Source: Paenibacillus sedimenti (GTDB taxonomy: Bacteria; Bacillota; Bacilli; Paenibacillales; NBRC-103111). From it: 64,000 nt of DNA. Of the stretch, positions 1 through 9,152 are shown in pieces (within the stretch, counting starts at the first letter, position 1; the number at the start of each line of letters is the position of its first letter). A program made the position numbers and the translations under genes. Where the stretch lies: assembly GCF_014534655.1 (NCBI RefSeq), contig NZ_JACVVD010000001.1, positions 434,001-498,000 on the forward strand, read 5' to 3'. Below the pieces are notes generated by a model, which saw nothing but the letters and a program-made list of their open reading frames with translations, made no database searches and was not told the origin of the DNA.

Positions 1-22
1 CCGGGAAGAGGGGCCGCAGCGC

Positions 23-2326
23 ATGGATATGAAGAAGTGGAGTCAGTCCGCTACCTATAGCAATCCTATGGAATTGGCTGAAGAGTGGGACGAATACGGA
101 ATCGGCGATCCCTTTGTACTTCGCTATAACGGCATGTACTATTTGTACTGCAGTACGCGGGACGATCAGATTGGCGTTAAGGCGTGGAGCTCGGCAGATC
201 TAGCCAATTGGAAGCCGGAGGGACTCGTTACAGAGGAGCCTTTGACCCAAGGCGCATACGCGCCGGAAGTCGTCTATTGGAACGGTTATTTCTATATGTA
301 CACGTCTCCTGGAGGCGGCGGACATTATGTGCTGCGCAGCGACAGTCCCACAGGTCCGTTTAAGATTCAGACGGAAAATCTGGGAATGACGATCGACGGC
401 TCGGTGTTCGTTGACGATGACGGCAAATGGTATTTTACGCGTGCATCCGACCGGGGCATCGTGGCCCACGAAATGACCGATCCTTATACGTTCGGTTCGG
501 CCAGGTTGATCCCGGAAGCCTACATGCAGCACTGGACAGAGGGCTCGATGATATGGAAAAGACACGGTAAATACCTGATGACGTATACAGGTAATCATGT
601 CTTCAGTACCGGTTACCGAATCCAGTATTCCATTTCCGACAAAGGAACGTTAGGTCCGTACCGAACGCCGAAAAACAATCCGTTCGTGATCAGCACCGAT
701 GACGCGTTTAACGGCCTTGGCCACAGTTCGACGGTGCTCGGGCCTGATCTGGACTCGTATTATTTGGTCTATCACAATCTGATAGGAGCTTCAACGAAAG
801 GTCCTCCCATACGCATGCTGAACATTGACCGTTTGCAGTTTAACGGCGATCGCATGTCGCTGCTTGGGCCTACTTATGACATGAACCGGCCTGCAGCCCG
901 CATGCCTGATTTTGCATCGAAAGAGGTGCTTCCCGGAACTACGGCCGGTTGGAAGCAAGAGCAGATGAAGGGGATGACGTTCGTCGTCAGCGAATCCGAG
1001 ACTGACCCGACGTTCACAGCGGAGTATAATTTCCGCGCCATGGCAGCGGGTGGAGCCTCACCAAGCATGGGTGTCGTTTTTGCATACGAGAATGGGAAAA
1101 ATTATATGTTTGCTGGTGTGAACGGAAATCATGAGCTGACTTTACATGCTGTAAAGGATGGAAATGCGAGTCTGTTATCCAAAGCACAGCTCCCTAATGA
1201 AACGGATTTAAGCAAGCTGCATACCGTCCGGGTTGAATGTTATGACGGGGCTATTCACGTGTATTGGGACCAGATGCACAAAATCGAGGCAGATACTCAG
1301 GTCCGAGGCGGTAAAATTGGCTACTTGTACGATATCTCGGCGGTTCCTGCTATTTTATTCACAGCTTATAGCAACGACGCAGGGGGAAGCAGCGACCATG
1401 AAACCGTTAAACCGATACCTGGTAACATCGAGGCTGTGCATCACTTGAAAGACAAGGGCCGTGGTTATTCCGATGCAGGATCGGACGACAAACGAGTTAC
1501 GGATGACGGCAGTCGCTCAGCCGAATTGCCTAACGCCGATGACTGGCTTCAGTATCATGTTCAGGTTAAGAAGGCAGGAACTTATGGCATCGATATGGAT
1601 TTGCTGCCTGTTGAAGATGAGACAACCATTGAAATTGCCGCAGGCGGGGAGAAGCAGCAGTTTGTGCTGCAGGGAAGAGGTCATACGGACTCAAAGTGGG
1701 AACGAATACGCATAGGAAGTATGGAACTTCAAGAAGGCTATGCCGGACTAAAAGTCAGTGTTCTGAGAGGCTCGCTTTCGTTCCGAACGATGACGTTTTA
1801 TTCAAGCGGAGAAGCTTTTACGCCCATCGAAAATGTGCCGAAACGGATGGTGGGCATGTGGATTCCTGTGGACGGCGGATATGAAACCCGCTCGCATGAG
1901 TACATCAAAACATTCGCAGGCAGCGAAGATTGGACCGATTACCGAATGGATGCCGAGTTCCACTATCCGACCGACCCGACAAGCGATGCCGGCTTACTGA
2001 TACGATCCGTCCATGAATCTTACTACCCGCATCAAGTTCATGATGCATTTACAGGATATTACGCGTCCGTGGATCAAGATGGACTTTCGCTGAAAAAAGT
2101 GAATTACGGGAAACAGGAAGTGCTGCAAAGCGTACCTTTGGACATTCAAAAAGAAGTTGCTTACCGCATGAGTGTTGAAGTATCCGGCAATAGAATTCGC
2201 GTTTATTGGAACGGATCGCCGGATCCCGTTATCGATTATTTCGACCCGAGAGCTTATACGCATGGGAAGATCGGTCTCCTTTCCAATCATTCCGATATTA
2301 TTTTTCATCAAGTTCGTTTGCAATAG
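23..2326 (+). CDS. Glycoside hydrolase family 43-type protein with C-terminal sugar-binding modules
   Basis: The N-terminal ~290 residues read as a GH43 five-bladed propeller. GDPFVLRYNGMYYLYCST carries the expected general base (D29), DGSVFVDDDGKWYF holds the pKa-modulating Asp (about residue 126) and WTEGSM the general acid Glu (about 173). GH43 enzymes cleave arabinose- or xylose-containing glycans. The remaining ~470 residues look like beta-sandwich modules: two concanavalin/DUF1080-like segments (about 320-460 and 620-767) around a CBM6-like segment (about 480-600). No signal peptide is visible, so a cytosolic enzyme acting on imported oligosaccharides is likely. The frame stays open to the window edge, but GAAGAGGGG 11 bases upstream supports this ATG. 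It is followed 38 bases later by a GH2 gene in the same operon. Exact substrate is not deducible. Confidence 0.85.
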   Translation: MDMKKWSQSATYSNPMELAEEWDEYGIGDPFVLRYNGMYYLYCSTRDDQIGVKAWSSADLANWKPEGLVTEEPLTQGAYAPEVVYWNGYFYMYTSPGGGGHYVLRSDSPTGPFKIQTENLGMTIDGSVFVDDDGKWYFTRASDRGIVAHEMTDPYTFGSARLIPEAYMQHWTEGSMIWKRHGKYLMTYTGNHVFSTGYRIQYSISDKGTLGPYRTPKNNPFVISTDDAFNGLGHSSTVLGPDLDSYYLVYHNLIGASTKGPPIRMLNIDRLQFNGDRMSLLGPTYDMNRPAARMPDFASKEVLPGTTAGWKQEQMKGMTFVVSESETDPTFTAEYNFRAMAAGGASPSMGVVFAYENGKNYMFAGVNGNHELTLHAVKDGNASLLSKAQLPNETDLSKLHTVRVECYDGAIHVYWDQMHKIEADTQVRGGKIGYLYDISAVPAILFTAYSNDAGGSSDHETVKPIPGNIEAVHHLKDKGRGYSDAGSDDKRVTDDGSRSAELPNADDWLQYHVQVKKAGTYGIDMDLLPVEDETTIEIAAGGEKQQFVLQGRGHTDSKWERIRIGSMELQEGYAGLKVSVLRGSLSFRTMTFYSSGEAFTPIENVPKRMVGMWIPVDGGYETRSHEYIKTFAGSEDWTDYRMDAEFHYPTDPTSDAGLLIRSVHESYYPHQVHDAFTGYYASVDQDGLSLKKVNYGKQEVLQSVPLDIQKEVAYRMSVEVSGNRIRVYWNGSPDPVIDYFDPRAYTHGKIGLLSNHSDIIFHQVRLQ

Positions 2327-2364
2327 CACAAAAATATAGATTCATAAGGAGCGAAAGAAAAACC

Positions 2365-4125
2365 ATGACGACTAAAATGTATATCAAAGATTATCCAAGA
2401 CCGCAATTCGTACGCCAATCCTGGCTCAGCTTGAACGGAGAATGGGACTTCCGTTTTGATGATGACAATGCCGGAGAATCGGAGAAATGGTATCGGCAGT
2501 TGAATGGAAATCTCAAAATTACGGTTCCTTTTACTTACGAGACGAAAGCAAGCGGCATTGGCGAAGAAACGTTTCATCCGAACGTATGGTACGAACGCAC
2601 GCTCGCTATCCCTATGGAGCAGGAAGGCAATAAAGTCATTCTCCATTTTCAGGCCGTGGATTATATAGCGAAGCTATGGGTTAACGGAACCAAAGTCGGT
2701 CAGCATCAAGGCGGATATGCAGCATTTTCTTTTGACATTACGCCTTACATTCAATTTGGAGCGGACAACCGCATCGTGCTGAAGGCGGAAGATTCGCAAA
2801 GCTGTACGCAACCGCGAGGCAAACAGCGCTGGATCGATAACAATTTTGAGTGTTTTTATGTGCAGACCACAGGCATTTGGCAGAGTGTATGGGTGGAGTA
2901 TGTGGCCCCTTCATATATCAAGTCCGTTAAAATAACGCCCGATATCGACCGCAACTCGGTTCGCTTTGAGTACCAGACGCACAGAGCTGCCTCTTCCAAA
3001 CAGCTCCGTCTGGAAACGCGGATCAGCCTTCAGGACCAATTGATTAAACAATCCAGTTTAGTCATCGATCGCCCGTGGCTTGGGCTCGATGTGGAGTTGT
3101 TCCATGAGGCGAACGGGCCGTGGAAAGTGAAGACATGGTCGCCGGAGAGACCGAACCTTTACGATGTGGAATTCGTCCTTTATGAAGAGGATACGATTAT
3201 TGACCATGTGTATTCCTATTTTGGAATGCGAAAGGTATCGATCGAAAAAGGCAAAGTGCTGCTCAATAACACGCCATACTACCAGCGCCTCATTCTCGAT
3301 CAGGGCTACTGGCCGGAAAGCCACCTGACGCCGCCTTCGGAGGAAGCGTTGATCGAGGACATCCGTGCTGTTCAGGCGATGGGTTACAACGGGGTCCGGA
3401 AGCACATGAAAATTGAAGATTCCAGATTTCTGTACTGGTGCGATGTGTTAGGTCTGCTTGTCTGGTCGGAAATGGCGGCGACGTTCGAATTCAATGACGA
3501 GGCGGTCGACAACTTCACCACGGAATGGGTCGAAATCGTCCGCCAGCAGTACAATCATCCAAGTATTGTGACATGGGTGCCTTTTAATGAATCATGGGGC
3601 ATTCAGCAAATTTTAACGCATGCCCAGCAGCAGAAATTTACTGAGGGCATTTATCATCTGACCAAATCGCTGGACCCGCATCGCCCTGTCGTGGTGAACG
3701 ACGGTTGGGAGCATACCGTTTCCGACATACTGACGCTTCATGATTACGAAGAACGCGGCGAGGCATTTTCCAAGCGATATGCAGACAAACATGCGGTTAC
3801 TAACAATGAATTTTCATTTAATCATTTGAAGTACGCGATGGCTCAAGGATATGCGTATCGAGGCCAGCCAATCATCATTTCAGAATTTGGGGGCATTGCT
3901 TTTAAAACAGATAAAGGCTGGGGATATGGAAACCAGGTTGATAATGAGGCGGCTTTCCTTGAGCGATTCCGCAGTATCACGCAGGCGATCAAGGATACGG
4001 AATATGTATGCGGATATTGCTATACGCAGATTACGGATGTTCAGCAGGAAGTGAACGGATTGCTTACCGAGGACCGAAAGCCAAAGGTCGCGTTGGAACT
4101 TATTAAAGAAATCAATCTCTCTTAA
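2365..4125 (+). CDS. Glycoside hydrolase family 2 protein (beta-galactosidase/glucuronidase-like)
   Basis: This 586-residue protein has the GH2 order: sugar-binding jelly-roll (about 1-175, with WVNGTKVGQHQGGYAAFSFD), immunoglobulin-like middle domain (about 180-290) and TIM barrel (about 295-586). WVPFNESWG supplies the acid/base Glu (E409) and IISEFGG the nucleophile Glu (E507). It retains exo-glycosidase chemistry on beta-galactosides, glucuronides or mannosides; which one cannot be told. I chose ATG 2365 because AAGGAG lies just upstream; the open frame extends back to 2206 inside the GH43 gene without a ribosome site. It lacks a signal peptide and is shorter than LacZ. It pairs with the upstream GH43 gene, suggesting stepwise trimming of one imported heteroglycan. 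A strong terminator follows. Confidence 0.88.
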   Translation: MTTKMYIKDYPRPQFVRQSWLSLNGEWDFRFDDDNAGESEKWYRQLNGNLKITVPFTYETKASGIGEETFHPNVWYERTLAIPMEQEGNKVILHFQAVDYIAKLWVNGTKVGQHQGGYAAFSFDITPYIQFGADNRIVLKAEDSQSCTQPRGKQRWIDNNFECFYVQTTGIWQSVWVEYVAPSYIKSVKITPDIDRNSVRFEYQTHRAASSKQLRLETRISLQDQLIKQSSLVIDRPWLGLDVELFHEANGPWKVKTWSPERPNLYDVEFVLYEEDTIIDHVYSYFGMRKVSIEKGKVLLNNTPYYQRLILDQGYWPESHLTPPSEEALIEDIRAVQAMGYNGVRKHMKIEDSRFLYWCDVLGLLVWSEMAATFEFNDEAVDNFTTEWVEIVRQQYNHPSIVTWVPFNESWGIQQILTHAQQQKFTEGIYHLTKSLDPHRPVVVNDGWEHTVSDILTLHDYEERGEAFSKRYADKHAVTNNEFSFNHLKYAMAQGYAYRGQPIIISEFGGIAFKTDKGWGYGNQVDNEAAFLERFRSITQAIKDTEYVCGYCYTQITDVQQEVNGLLTEDRKPKVALELIKEINLS

Positions 4126-4129
4126 ATGA

Positions 4130-4177
4130 AAAAACATAGCTTAAGTCCTTGAATGGGCTTAGGTTATGTTTTTTTTG
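4130..4177 (+). terminator. Rho-independent terminator after the GH2 gene
   Basis: AACATAGCTTAAGTCC and GGCTTAGGTTATGTT form a long imperfect stem followed by a run of eight T. It lies 5 bases after the GH2 stop codon and separates the hydrolase pair from the sensor kinase gene. Confidence 0.85.
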
Positions 4178-4241
4178 TTGTCCTGCCCGTCTAGAAGATA
4201 TAGTATATAATACACATAAGGCAACCTTTACATGACAGGGT

Positions 4242-6002
4242 GTGAGAGCCATAAGACGGCTTTTTGTATCGCTTCGAACCAAGTTCATCATTTTATTTTG
4301 CGTAATGATTACGCTTCCATTTATAATCAGCGGGCTGCTTGCCTATCAGAAATATTCAGCGAATAGCGAGAGAAATGCGGAGGCTTACTCGGAGCAGATC
4401 GTCGAGCAAGTTACCATTAATCTGGAACGGTATATAAAAGAGATGGACCGGATTACGATTGCCTTATATTATAATCCTGATGTGCTGCAAATTCTGAAAA
4501 ACCACAGGGGGCCTTTGCAAAATGAGAGCTATCTGAAGGTCGACGAGATCTCCAAGATGAATCAGCTTATTTCAACCGGCATCATTGAGCAAACGGAAAT
4601 GGAAGGTCTGTTCATTTTTGCGCTCGACGGCAGTTTGTTCAGTAATTTGCAGGAGACGATCCGCTTGAGTTGGAAACCGGAGTCCAACAGCTGGATGCAG
4701 CAGGCGAAGTGGAAGGACGGCGGCCTTACGATTGTTCCGCCAATGGAAGGCAGCTACTACCTGGAGGCGCCGAAGGAAGTGCTTTCCTTAGCCAGACTGA
4801 TTAAGGACCCGGTAACGAATCAGGATCTCGGATACGTGAAGGCGGATCTTACTAACGCGGGATTTCAAAAAATTGTTTCTTCCGTTAAAGTAACCAAGAA
4901 TAGCCAGTTATATGTGTTTAACGAAGATTTCAAGCGTGTTTATCCGTTTTCGGACAGCCGCGGCGACAGCTACCAGGACATTGTAAACAAGAGTACTAGA
5001 GATGTCCTTGTCTCCAGCCGCGCTACGGCTTACGGAGTGCTGCAAATCGTTGGGCTCATTCCAAGGGAAGACGTGCTTTCTGAAGCGAAGCAAATGACCA
5101 CATATACGCTCTGGATTTCTCTATGCTCCCTGCTCATGGCATACGTGGCGGCAGTATTTACCTCAAGCAGGATGGTGAAGCCGATCGGGCATCTGCAGAA
5201 AAAAATGAGGCGAGTGCAGAACGGGGAATTCCACGAGCGGGCGGAAGTTTATTCGAATGATGAAATCGGTCTCCTGACGGAGGGCTTCAATACGATGGTG
5301 TCCCAATTGGAGTCGATGATCAAGGATATGTACGAGCTGCGGCTCAGAGAGAAGGAATCGGAATTGAACGCGCTGCAAAGCCAGATCAATCCCCATTTTT
5401 TATATAACACGTTGGAATCGATCAGTATGGCGGCGCACAAACAAAGCAACACGGAGCTTTCGGACGTTATTACAAGCCTTGGCAAGCTGTTGAGGTATAC
5501 GGTGAATAAGCAGGAACGGCTCGTTTATTTGAAGGATGAGCTGGCTTTTGTCGAAAGCTACTTGAATATCCAGACGTTTCGCTTGGAAGACAAGCTGGAC
5601 AGCGAGCTGCGGGTCGATTTTTTACATGAGTATGCGCTTGTACCAAAGCTGATTCTTCAGCCGTTGGTAGAGAACGCCATAGAGCACGGCCCCGGTTCCC
5701 GTCCCTTGAAGGTGACGATTTATACGAGAGCCGAGGACAATGATCTGTTTATTTATGTCCAGGATAACGGGGTCGGGATACCTGCTGAAAGAATGAAGCT
5801 GATCGAGACAAGATTAGCGCAGCAGCATGAACTTACACAAGAATCCGCATCCGGTCAAAGGTCAAAAGGATTCGCTTTACGTAACATACATCAAAGACTC
5901 AGGTTATTATATGGCGAATCTTACGGGCTATCCATCCAGTCGTCGGCAGGATCGGAGGGCACAACTATCGTATTAAGGCTGCCTTTTCAATGGGAGGAAT
6001 AA
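4242..6002 (+). CDS. YesM-type sensor histidine kinase
   Basis: This 586-residue membrane kinase has an N-terminal transmembrane helix (about 15-35), an extracellular sensing domain (about 40-280), a second helix (about 285-305), a HAMP linker and a C-terminal kinase of the His_kinase/HATPase type. The phosphoacceptor is H385 in INPHFLYNTLE; ATP-binding boxes are NAIEHG and DNGVGI. It should autophosphorylate on sensing a sugar ligand, or a binding protein carrying one, and phosphorylate the response regulator encoded 4 bases downstream. The GTG start follows a weak CAGGG; a better start was not seen. The locus layout (kinase, regulator, then solute-binding protein and permeases) predicts control of the importer at 6.9-10 kb. 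Confidence 0.9.
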   Translation: MRAIRRLFVSLRTKFIILFCVMITLPFIISGLLAYQKYSANSERNAEAYSEQIVEQVTINLERYIKEMDRITIALYYNPDVLQILKNHRGPLQNESYLKVDEISKMNQLISTGIIEQTEMEGLFIFALDGSLFSNLQETIRLSWKPESNSWMQQAKWKDGGLTIVPPMEGSYYLEAPKEVLSLARLIKDPVTNQDLGYVKADLTNAGFQKIVSSVKVTKNSQLYVFNEDFKRVYPFSDSRGDSYQDIVNKSTRDVLVSSRATAYGVLQIVGLIPREDVLSEAKQMTTYTLWISLCSLLMAYVAAVFTSSRMVKPIGHLQKKMRRVQNGEFHERAEVYSNDEIGLLTEGFNTMVSQLESMIKDMYELRLREKESELNALQSQINPHFLYNTLESISMAAHKQSNTELSDVITSLGKLLRYTVNKQERLVYLKDELAFVESYLNIQTFRLEDKLDSELRVDFLHEYALVPKLILQPLVENAIEHGPGSRPLKVTIYTRAEDNDLFIYVQDNGVGIPAERMKLIETRLAQQHELTQESASGQRSKGFALRNIHQRLRLLYGESYGLSIQSSAGSEGTTIVLRLPFQWEE

Positions 6003-6006
6003 CGAA

Positions 6007-6747
6007 GTGAAGATTTTAATTGTGGAGGATGAGACGAAGATTAGAGAGGGCCTCCGTAAAATCGTCGAAGATGTCATAACTTCAGGACTTTCCGTCGCAG
6101 AAGCAAGCAGCGGGAAGGAAGCGATCGAGTGGCTGAAAACGCAAGATCATGTAGATCTGATGCTTACAGATATCCGGATGAGCGAAATGGATGGCATCGC
6201 ACTAATCAAAAAAGTGCATCAAACCCATTCGGGCATGCATGTTGTGGTGATTAGCGGTTACGATGAGTTCGTGTACGCAAGGGAAGCGATGCGTTATGGA
6301 ACGCTGGATTATTTGCTGAAGCCGATTGACCGGGTTGAGCTTGCCCGCGTGCTTGGGCGGGTGCAAGAGATGATCGGCGGCAGCAAGCATGAAGTTGCGG
6401 CGAAAGATGCGGGGCAGCAGGAGGACGATAAGGAACGGTTGACGATCCGTAAAGTGAAGGAATTTGTGGGCCAATCGCTCGATAAGGATATTTCCTTGCC
6501 GATGCTTGCGCAGCATGTTTACCTTCATCCGAAATATTTGTCCGATATGTTCAAAAGGGAAACGGGACAAAATTTGTCCGATTACGTGACGGAGCGCAGG
6601 CTTGAGAAAGCAAAGAAGCTGCTGAAGGAAACGACCATGCGGATTGCCGATATCGCGCAGTTATGCGGATTTGCCAACCATAAATATTTCGCTTCTTTGT
6701 TTAAGCAGCATAACGGGTGCACGCCGACGGAATTTCGGGATCTCTAA
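6007..6747 (+). CDS. YesN-type response regulator with AraC helix-turn-helix domain
   Basis: Residues 1-120 are a CheY-like receiver with the acidic pocket EDE near the start, phosphoacceptor D55 in LTDIRM and the conserved Lys in LLKPID. Residues about 145-246 form a two-HTH AraC domain ending in FANHKYFASLFKQHNGCTPTEFRDL. At 246 residues it is a compact member lacking the long middle segment of many YesN proteins. The GTG start is served by GGGAGGAA inside the end of the kinase gene, so the two are translationally coupled. It most likely activates the ABC importer operon that starts 110 bases downstream. Confidence 0.92.
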   Translation: MKILIVEDETKIREGLRKIVEDVITSGLSVAEASSGKEAIEWLKTQDHVDLMLTDIRMSEMDGIALIKKVHQTHSGMHVVVISGYDEFVYAREAMRYGTLDYLLKPIDRVELARVLGRVQEMIGGSKHEVAAKDAGQQEDDKERLTIRKVKEFVGQSLDKDISLPMLAQHVYLHPKYLSDMFKRETGQNLSDYVTERRLEKAKKLLKETTMRIADIAQLCGFANHKYFASLFKQHNGCTPTEFRDL

Positions 6748-6786
6748 ACATCTTACGATTTTATACCTAATATGGAAATCGTGTCG

Positions 6787-6835
6787 TTATTTCGATGCGA
6801 TTTTTTCTTTATAATCGACCTTGTAAGCGGTTAAA
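6787..6835 (+). promoter_or_regulatory. Promoter with overlapping cre site for the first ABC importer
   Basis: TATAAT lies at 6810-6815 with a weak TTATTT -35 at 6787-6792 (17-base spacer), as expected for an activator-dependent promoter. Immediately downstream, TGTAAGCGGTTAAA (6822-6835) matches the CcpA consensus TGWAANCGNTNWCA at 13 of 14 positions. Bound CcpA would block initiation, giving glucose repression of the importer. The match is seen directly; the function is inferred. Confidence 0.65.
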
Positions 6836-6857
6836 AAATGAGAAAGAGGGTTCGCAT

Positions 6858-8186
6858 ATGAGAAAAAGTTTGTTGTGTTTAAGCGCTGTCATCGTATCGG
6901 CTAGCCTGTTCGCAGGCTGTTCATCCGCACCGAAAGGGAACGGGGCTGGAGCCTCGGCGGCGCCGGGAGCAACGGCGGCAAGCGCGAAAGCGCCGGCGAA
7001 GGATGTTAAGCTGACTTTCAGTATTTGGGGAAATGATATGCATAAAAAAATGTACGAGGGTCTGATCGAGAAATACCGGAAAACGCATCCAAATGTAAGC
7101 GTTGAAATTATGACGATCCCGGGTACGGACTATCAGCAAAAGCTTTCGGTTATGATGGCGTCCAGAACGGCGCCGGATGTGATATGGCTGATGGAAAGGG
7201 CGATTCCGCAATTTATGAATGCAGGTCAGCTGGAAGATATCTCTTCCATTAAATCCGATAGCGCCTATAAAGCGGACGACCTGATTCCTTCTACGTTGGA
7301 GCTGGTGTCGCAGGGCGAGAAGCTGTATGGCATTCCTTTTTCCACACCGCCTAACATGATCTACTACAATAAGAAACTGTTCCAGGAAAAAGGCTTGAAA
7401 ACGCCTGGCGAGCTTTATAAGGAAGGCAATTGGACTTATGACGAGATGACCAAGGCGGCAACAGCGATTGCCCAGCCGGATAAAGGCATTTACGGTGTTA
7501 ACCTGATTCGTCCGGGCGGCTGGAATCCGAGTTGGACCGAATCTTTGCAGACGCTGGTTTGGGCTTACGGAGCGGATTTCTTCAGCAAAGACGGCAAGAG
7601 TTTCACGCTGAATACGAAGCAAGGCGAACAAGCGCTGCAAACCTTCAGCGACGCGATGTTCAAATCCAAGATTCATCCGAAGCCAGGCGATCAAACGACG
7701 TTTGAATCCGGCAAAATCGCCATGCAGCAGGAGCTGTTCAGCTACATGGGAAAGGCCAAGGCGGTCAAAGATTTCGAGTGGGACATTGCGCCGATGCCCA
7801 AAGGTCCCGGCGGTCAGGGGACAACGCTCGGCTATGCGGCCTATTTTGTAACGAAGGGGAACCCGAACGTAGAGGAAGCCAAAGAATTCGTGAAATTCCT
7901 CAGCAATCCGGAAAATATGACGGTGACTTCCCAGTATTTTGTGCCAAGCCGGAAATCCGTTCTCGGATCCGAAGACTTCCTGAAGCAAGGTCCATCGCCT
8001 GAAAGCGTGAAGATTGCCGTACTCGATCAGATGGCGCAGGCGCGAGTCAGACAGGGCTACCCAAATTTCCAGAAAATCGATGAAAAGATGCGGCTGAATT
8101 TTGACACGATTTACACGCAATCCGCACCGATCCCTGACATATTGAAAAGAATGGAGCAGGATGTCACGCCTGTCTTAGGCAAGTAG
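6858..8186 (+). CDS. Sugar ABC transporter solute-binding lipoprotein (family 1)
   Basis: The 442-residue protein starts with a lipoprotein signal peptide and lipobox LFAGC (acylated Cys about residue 22), followed by an Ala/Gly/Pro-rich linker and a family-1 binding fold (KLTFSIWGNDMHKKMYEGLI, YGIPFSTPPNMIYYNKKLF). It captures an oligosaccharide outside the membrane and hands it to the permeases that follow. ATG 6858 was chosen because AAAGAGGG precedes it and the signal peptide starts there; an upstream in-frame start at 6795 would spoil the signal. First gene of a four-gene operon. No ATPase gene is present, so a shared MsmX-type ATPase encoded elsewhere is expected. Confidence 0.93.
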   Translation: MRKSLLCLSAVIVSASLFAGCSSAPKGNGAGASAAPGATAASAKAPAKDVKLTFSIWGNDMHKKMYEGLIEKYRKTHPNVSVEIMTIPGTDYQQKLSVMMASRTAPDVIWLMERAIPQFMNAGQLEDISSIKSDSAYKADDLIPSTLELVSQGEKLYGIPFSTPPNMIYYNKKLFQEKGLKTPGELYKEGNWTYDEMTKAATAIAQPDKGIYGVNLIRPGGWNPSWTESLQTLVWAYGADFFSKDGKSFTLNTKQGEQALQTFSDAMFKSKIHPKPGDQTTFESGKIAMQQELFSYMGKAKAVKDFEWDIAPMPKGPGGQGTTLGYAAYFVTKGNPNVEEAKEFVKFLSNPENMTVTSQYFVPSRKSVLGSEDFLKQGPSPESVKIAVLDQMAQARVRQGYPNFQKIDEKMRLNFDTIYTQSAPIPDILKRMEQDVTPVLGK

Positions 8187-8210
8187 TAACCCGAAGGAGT
8201 GGAGAACATC

Positions 8211-9152
8211 ATGAGTACCGTGTCTATAGAGAAAAAGCGAGAGATCAATCTGTCAGGCGTGGTGAATAGAAGTCGGTTGAAACGAAGAAACGCCGTGTAT
8301 GGATATCTGTTTATTGCCCCGATGATGCTGGGATTCCTGTTCTTCATGGCGGGTCCGATTGTGGCCGCTCTCGGATTAAGTTTTACCGATTATTCGCTGC
8401 TTCATTCCACTTCTTTCGTCGGTGTGGACAATTATATCCATGTCCTGACGAAAGATGATATGTTCTGGAAATCGGTGTGGAATACGCTGTACTTCTCGGC
8501 AGGACTGATCCCGCTAAACTTGATTCTGGCGCTGTCCTTGGCGCTGCTGCTGAACAATAAGCTGCGCGGGGTGGGGATATTCCGCACAGCCATTTTTACC
8601 CCGGTGGTGACTTCGATCATCGTCTGGGCCATTGTCTGGAAGTATGTGTTTGCGACCGATGCGGGGCTGCTGAACCAGCTTCTCAGCTATGCGGGCATCG
8701 AAGGTCCGGCATGGTTGTATGATACCAAGCTTGTCATGCCTGTCGTCATTGTGGTAAGCGTACTCAAGAAGGTCGGCATGAATATGGTTATCTTTTTGGC
8801 CGCCCTGCATGATGTGCCCAAAATGTACTACGAAGCCGCAACGATTGACGGCGCTTCCAAGTGGAAGCAGTTTACGAAAATTACGCTGCCGATGATTTCG
8901 CCGTCGCTATTTTTAACCTTGATTATTACGCTTATCGGTTCCTTAAAGGTATTCTCGCAAATCGTCGTGATGACCGATGGAGGACCGGGGAATAGTACGC
9001 ACGTGCTCGTATATTACATCTACAAGTTGGCTTTCAAGACGTTCGACCTTGGCTATGCTTCGGCAGTCGCCTTTATTCTTTTCTTCCTCGTTCTGCTCTT
9101 GACCATCATGCAATGGAATTTGCGGAAAAGGTGGGTGCACCATGAACAATAA
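8211..9152 (+). CDS. Sugar ABC transporter permease, MalF/UgpA type
   Basis: A 313-residue inner-membrane permease with six predicted helices and the EAA loop YEAATIDGASKWKQFTKITL that contacts the ATPase. It starts at ATG 8211 behind AAGGAG (8194-8199); the GTG at 8199 overlaps that ribosome site and is unlikely. It forms the translocation channel with the next gene product, whose start lies 11 bases inside this gene. Confidence 0.92.
   Translation: MSTVSIEKKREINLSGVVNRSRLKRRNAVYGYLFIAPMMLGFLFFMAGPIVAALGLSFTDYSLLHSTSFVGVDNYIHVLTKDDMFWKSVWNTLYFSAGLIPLNLILALSLALLLNNKLRGVGIFRTAIFTPVVTSIIVWAIVWKYVFATDAGLLNQLLSYAGIEGPAWLYDTKLVMPVVIVVSVLKKVGMNMVIFLAALHDVPKMYYEAATIDGASKWKQFTKITLPMISPSLFLTLIITLIGSLKVFSQIVVMTDGGPGNSTHVLVYYIYKLAFKTFDLGYASAVAFILFFLVLLLTIMQWNLRKRWVHHEQ

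Noticed and set aside
4183..4211. Possible promoter with TATAAT at 4206-4211 before the first kinase gene
   Set aside because: The -10 is good but no -35 is found at acceptable spacing, so I left it out of the feature list.
6921..8120. 399-codon open frame on the minus strand opposite the first solute-binding protein gene
   Set aside because: It is a mirror of a real gene with strong codon bias; it has no ribosome site or domain and is Arg/His/Phe-rich as antisense frames are.
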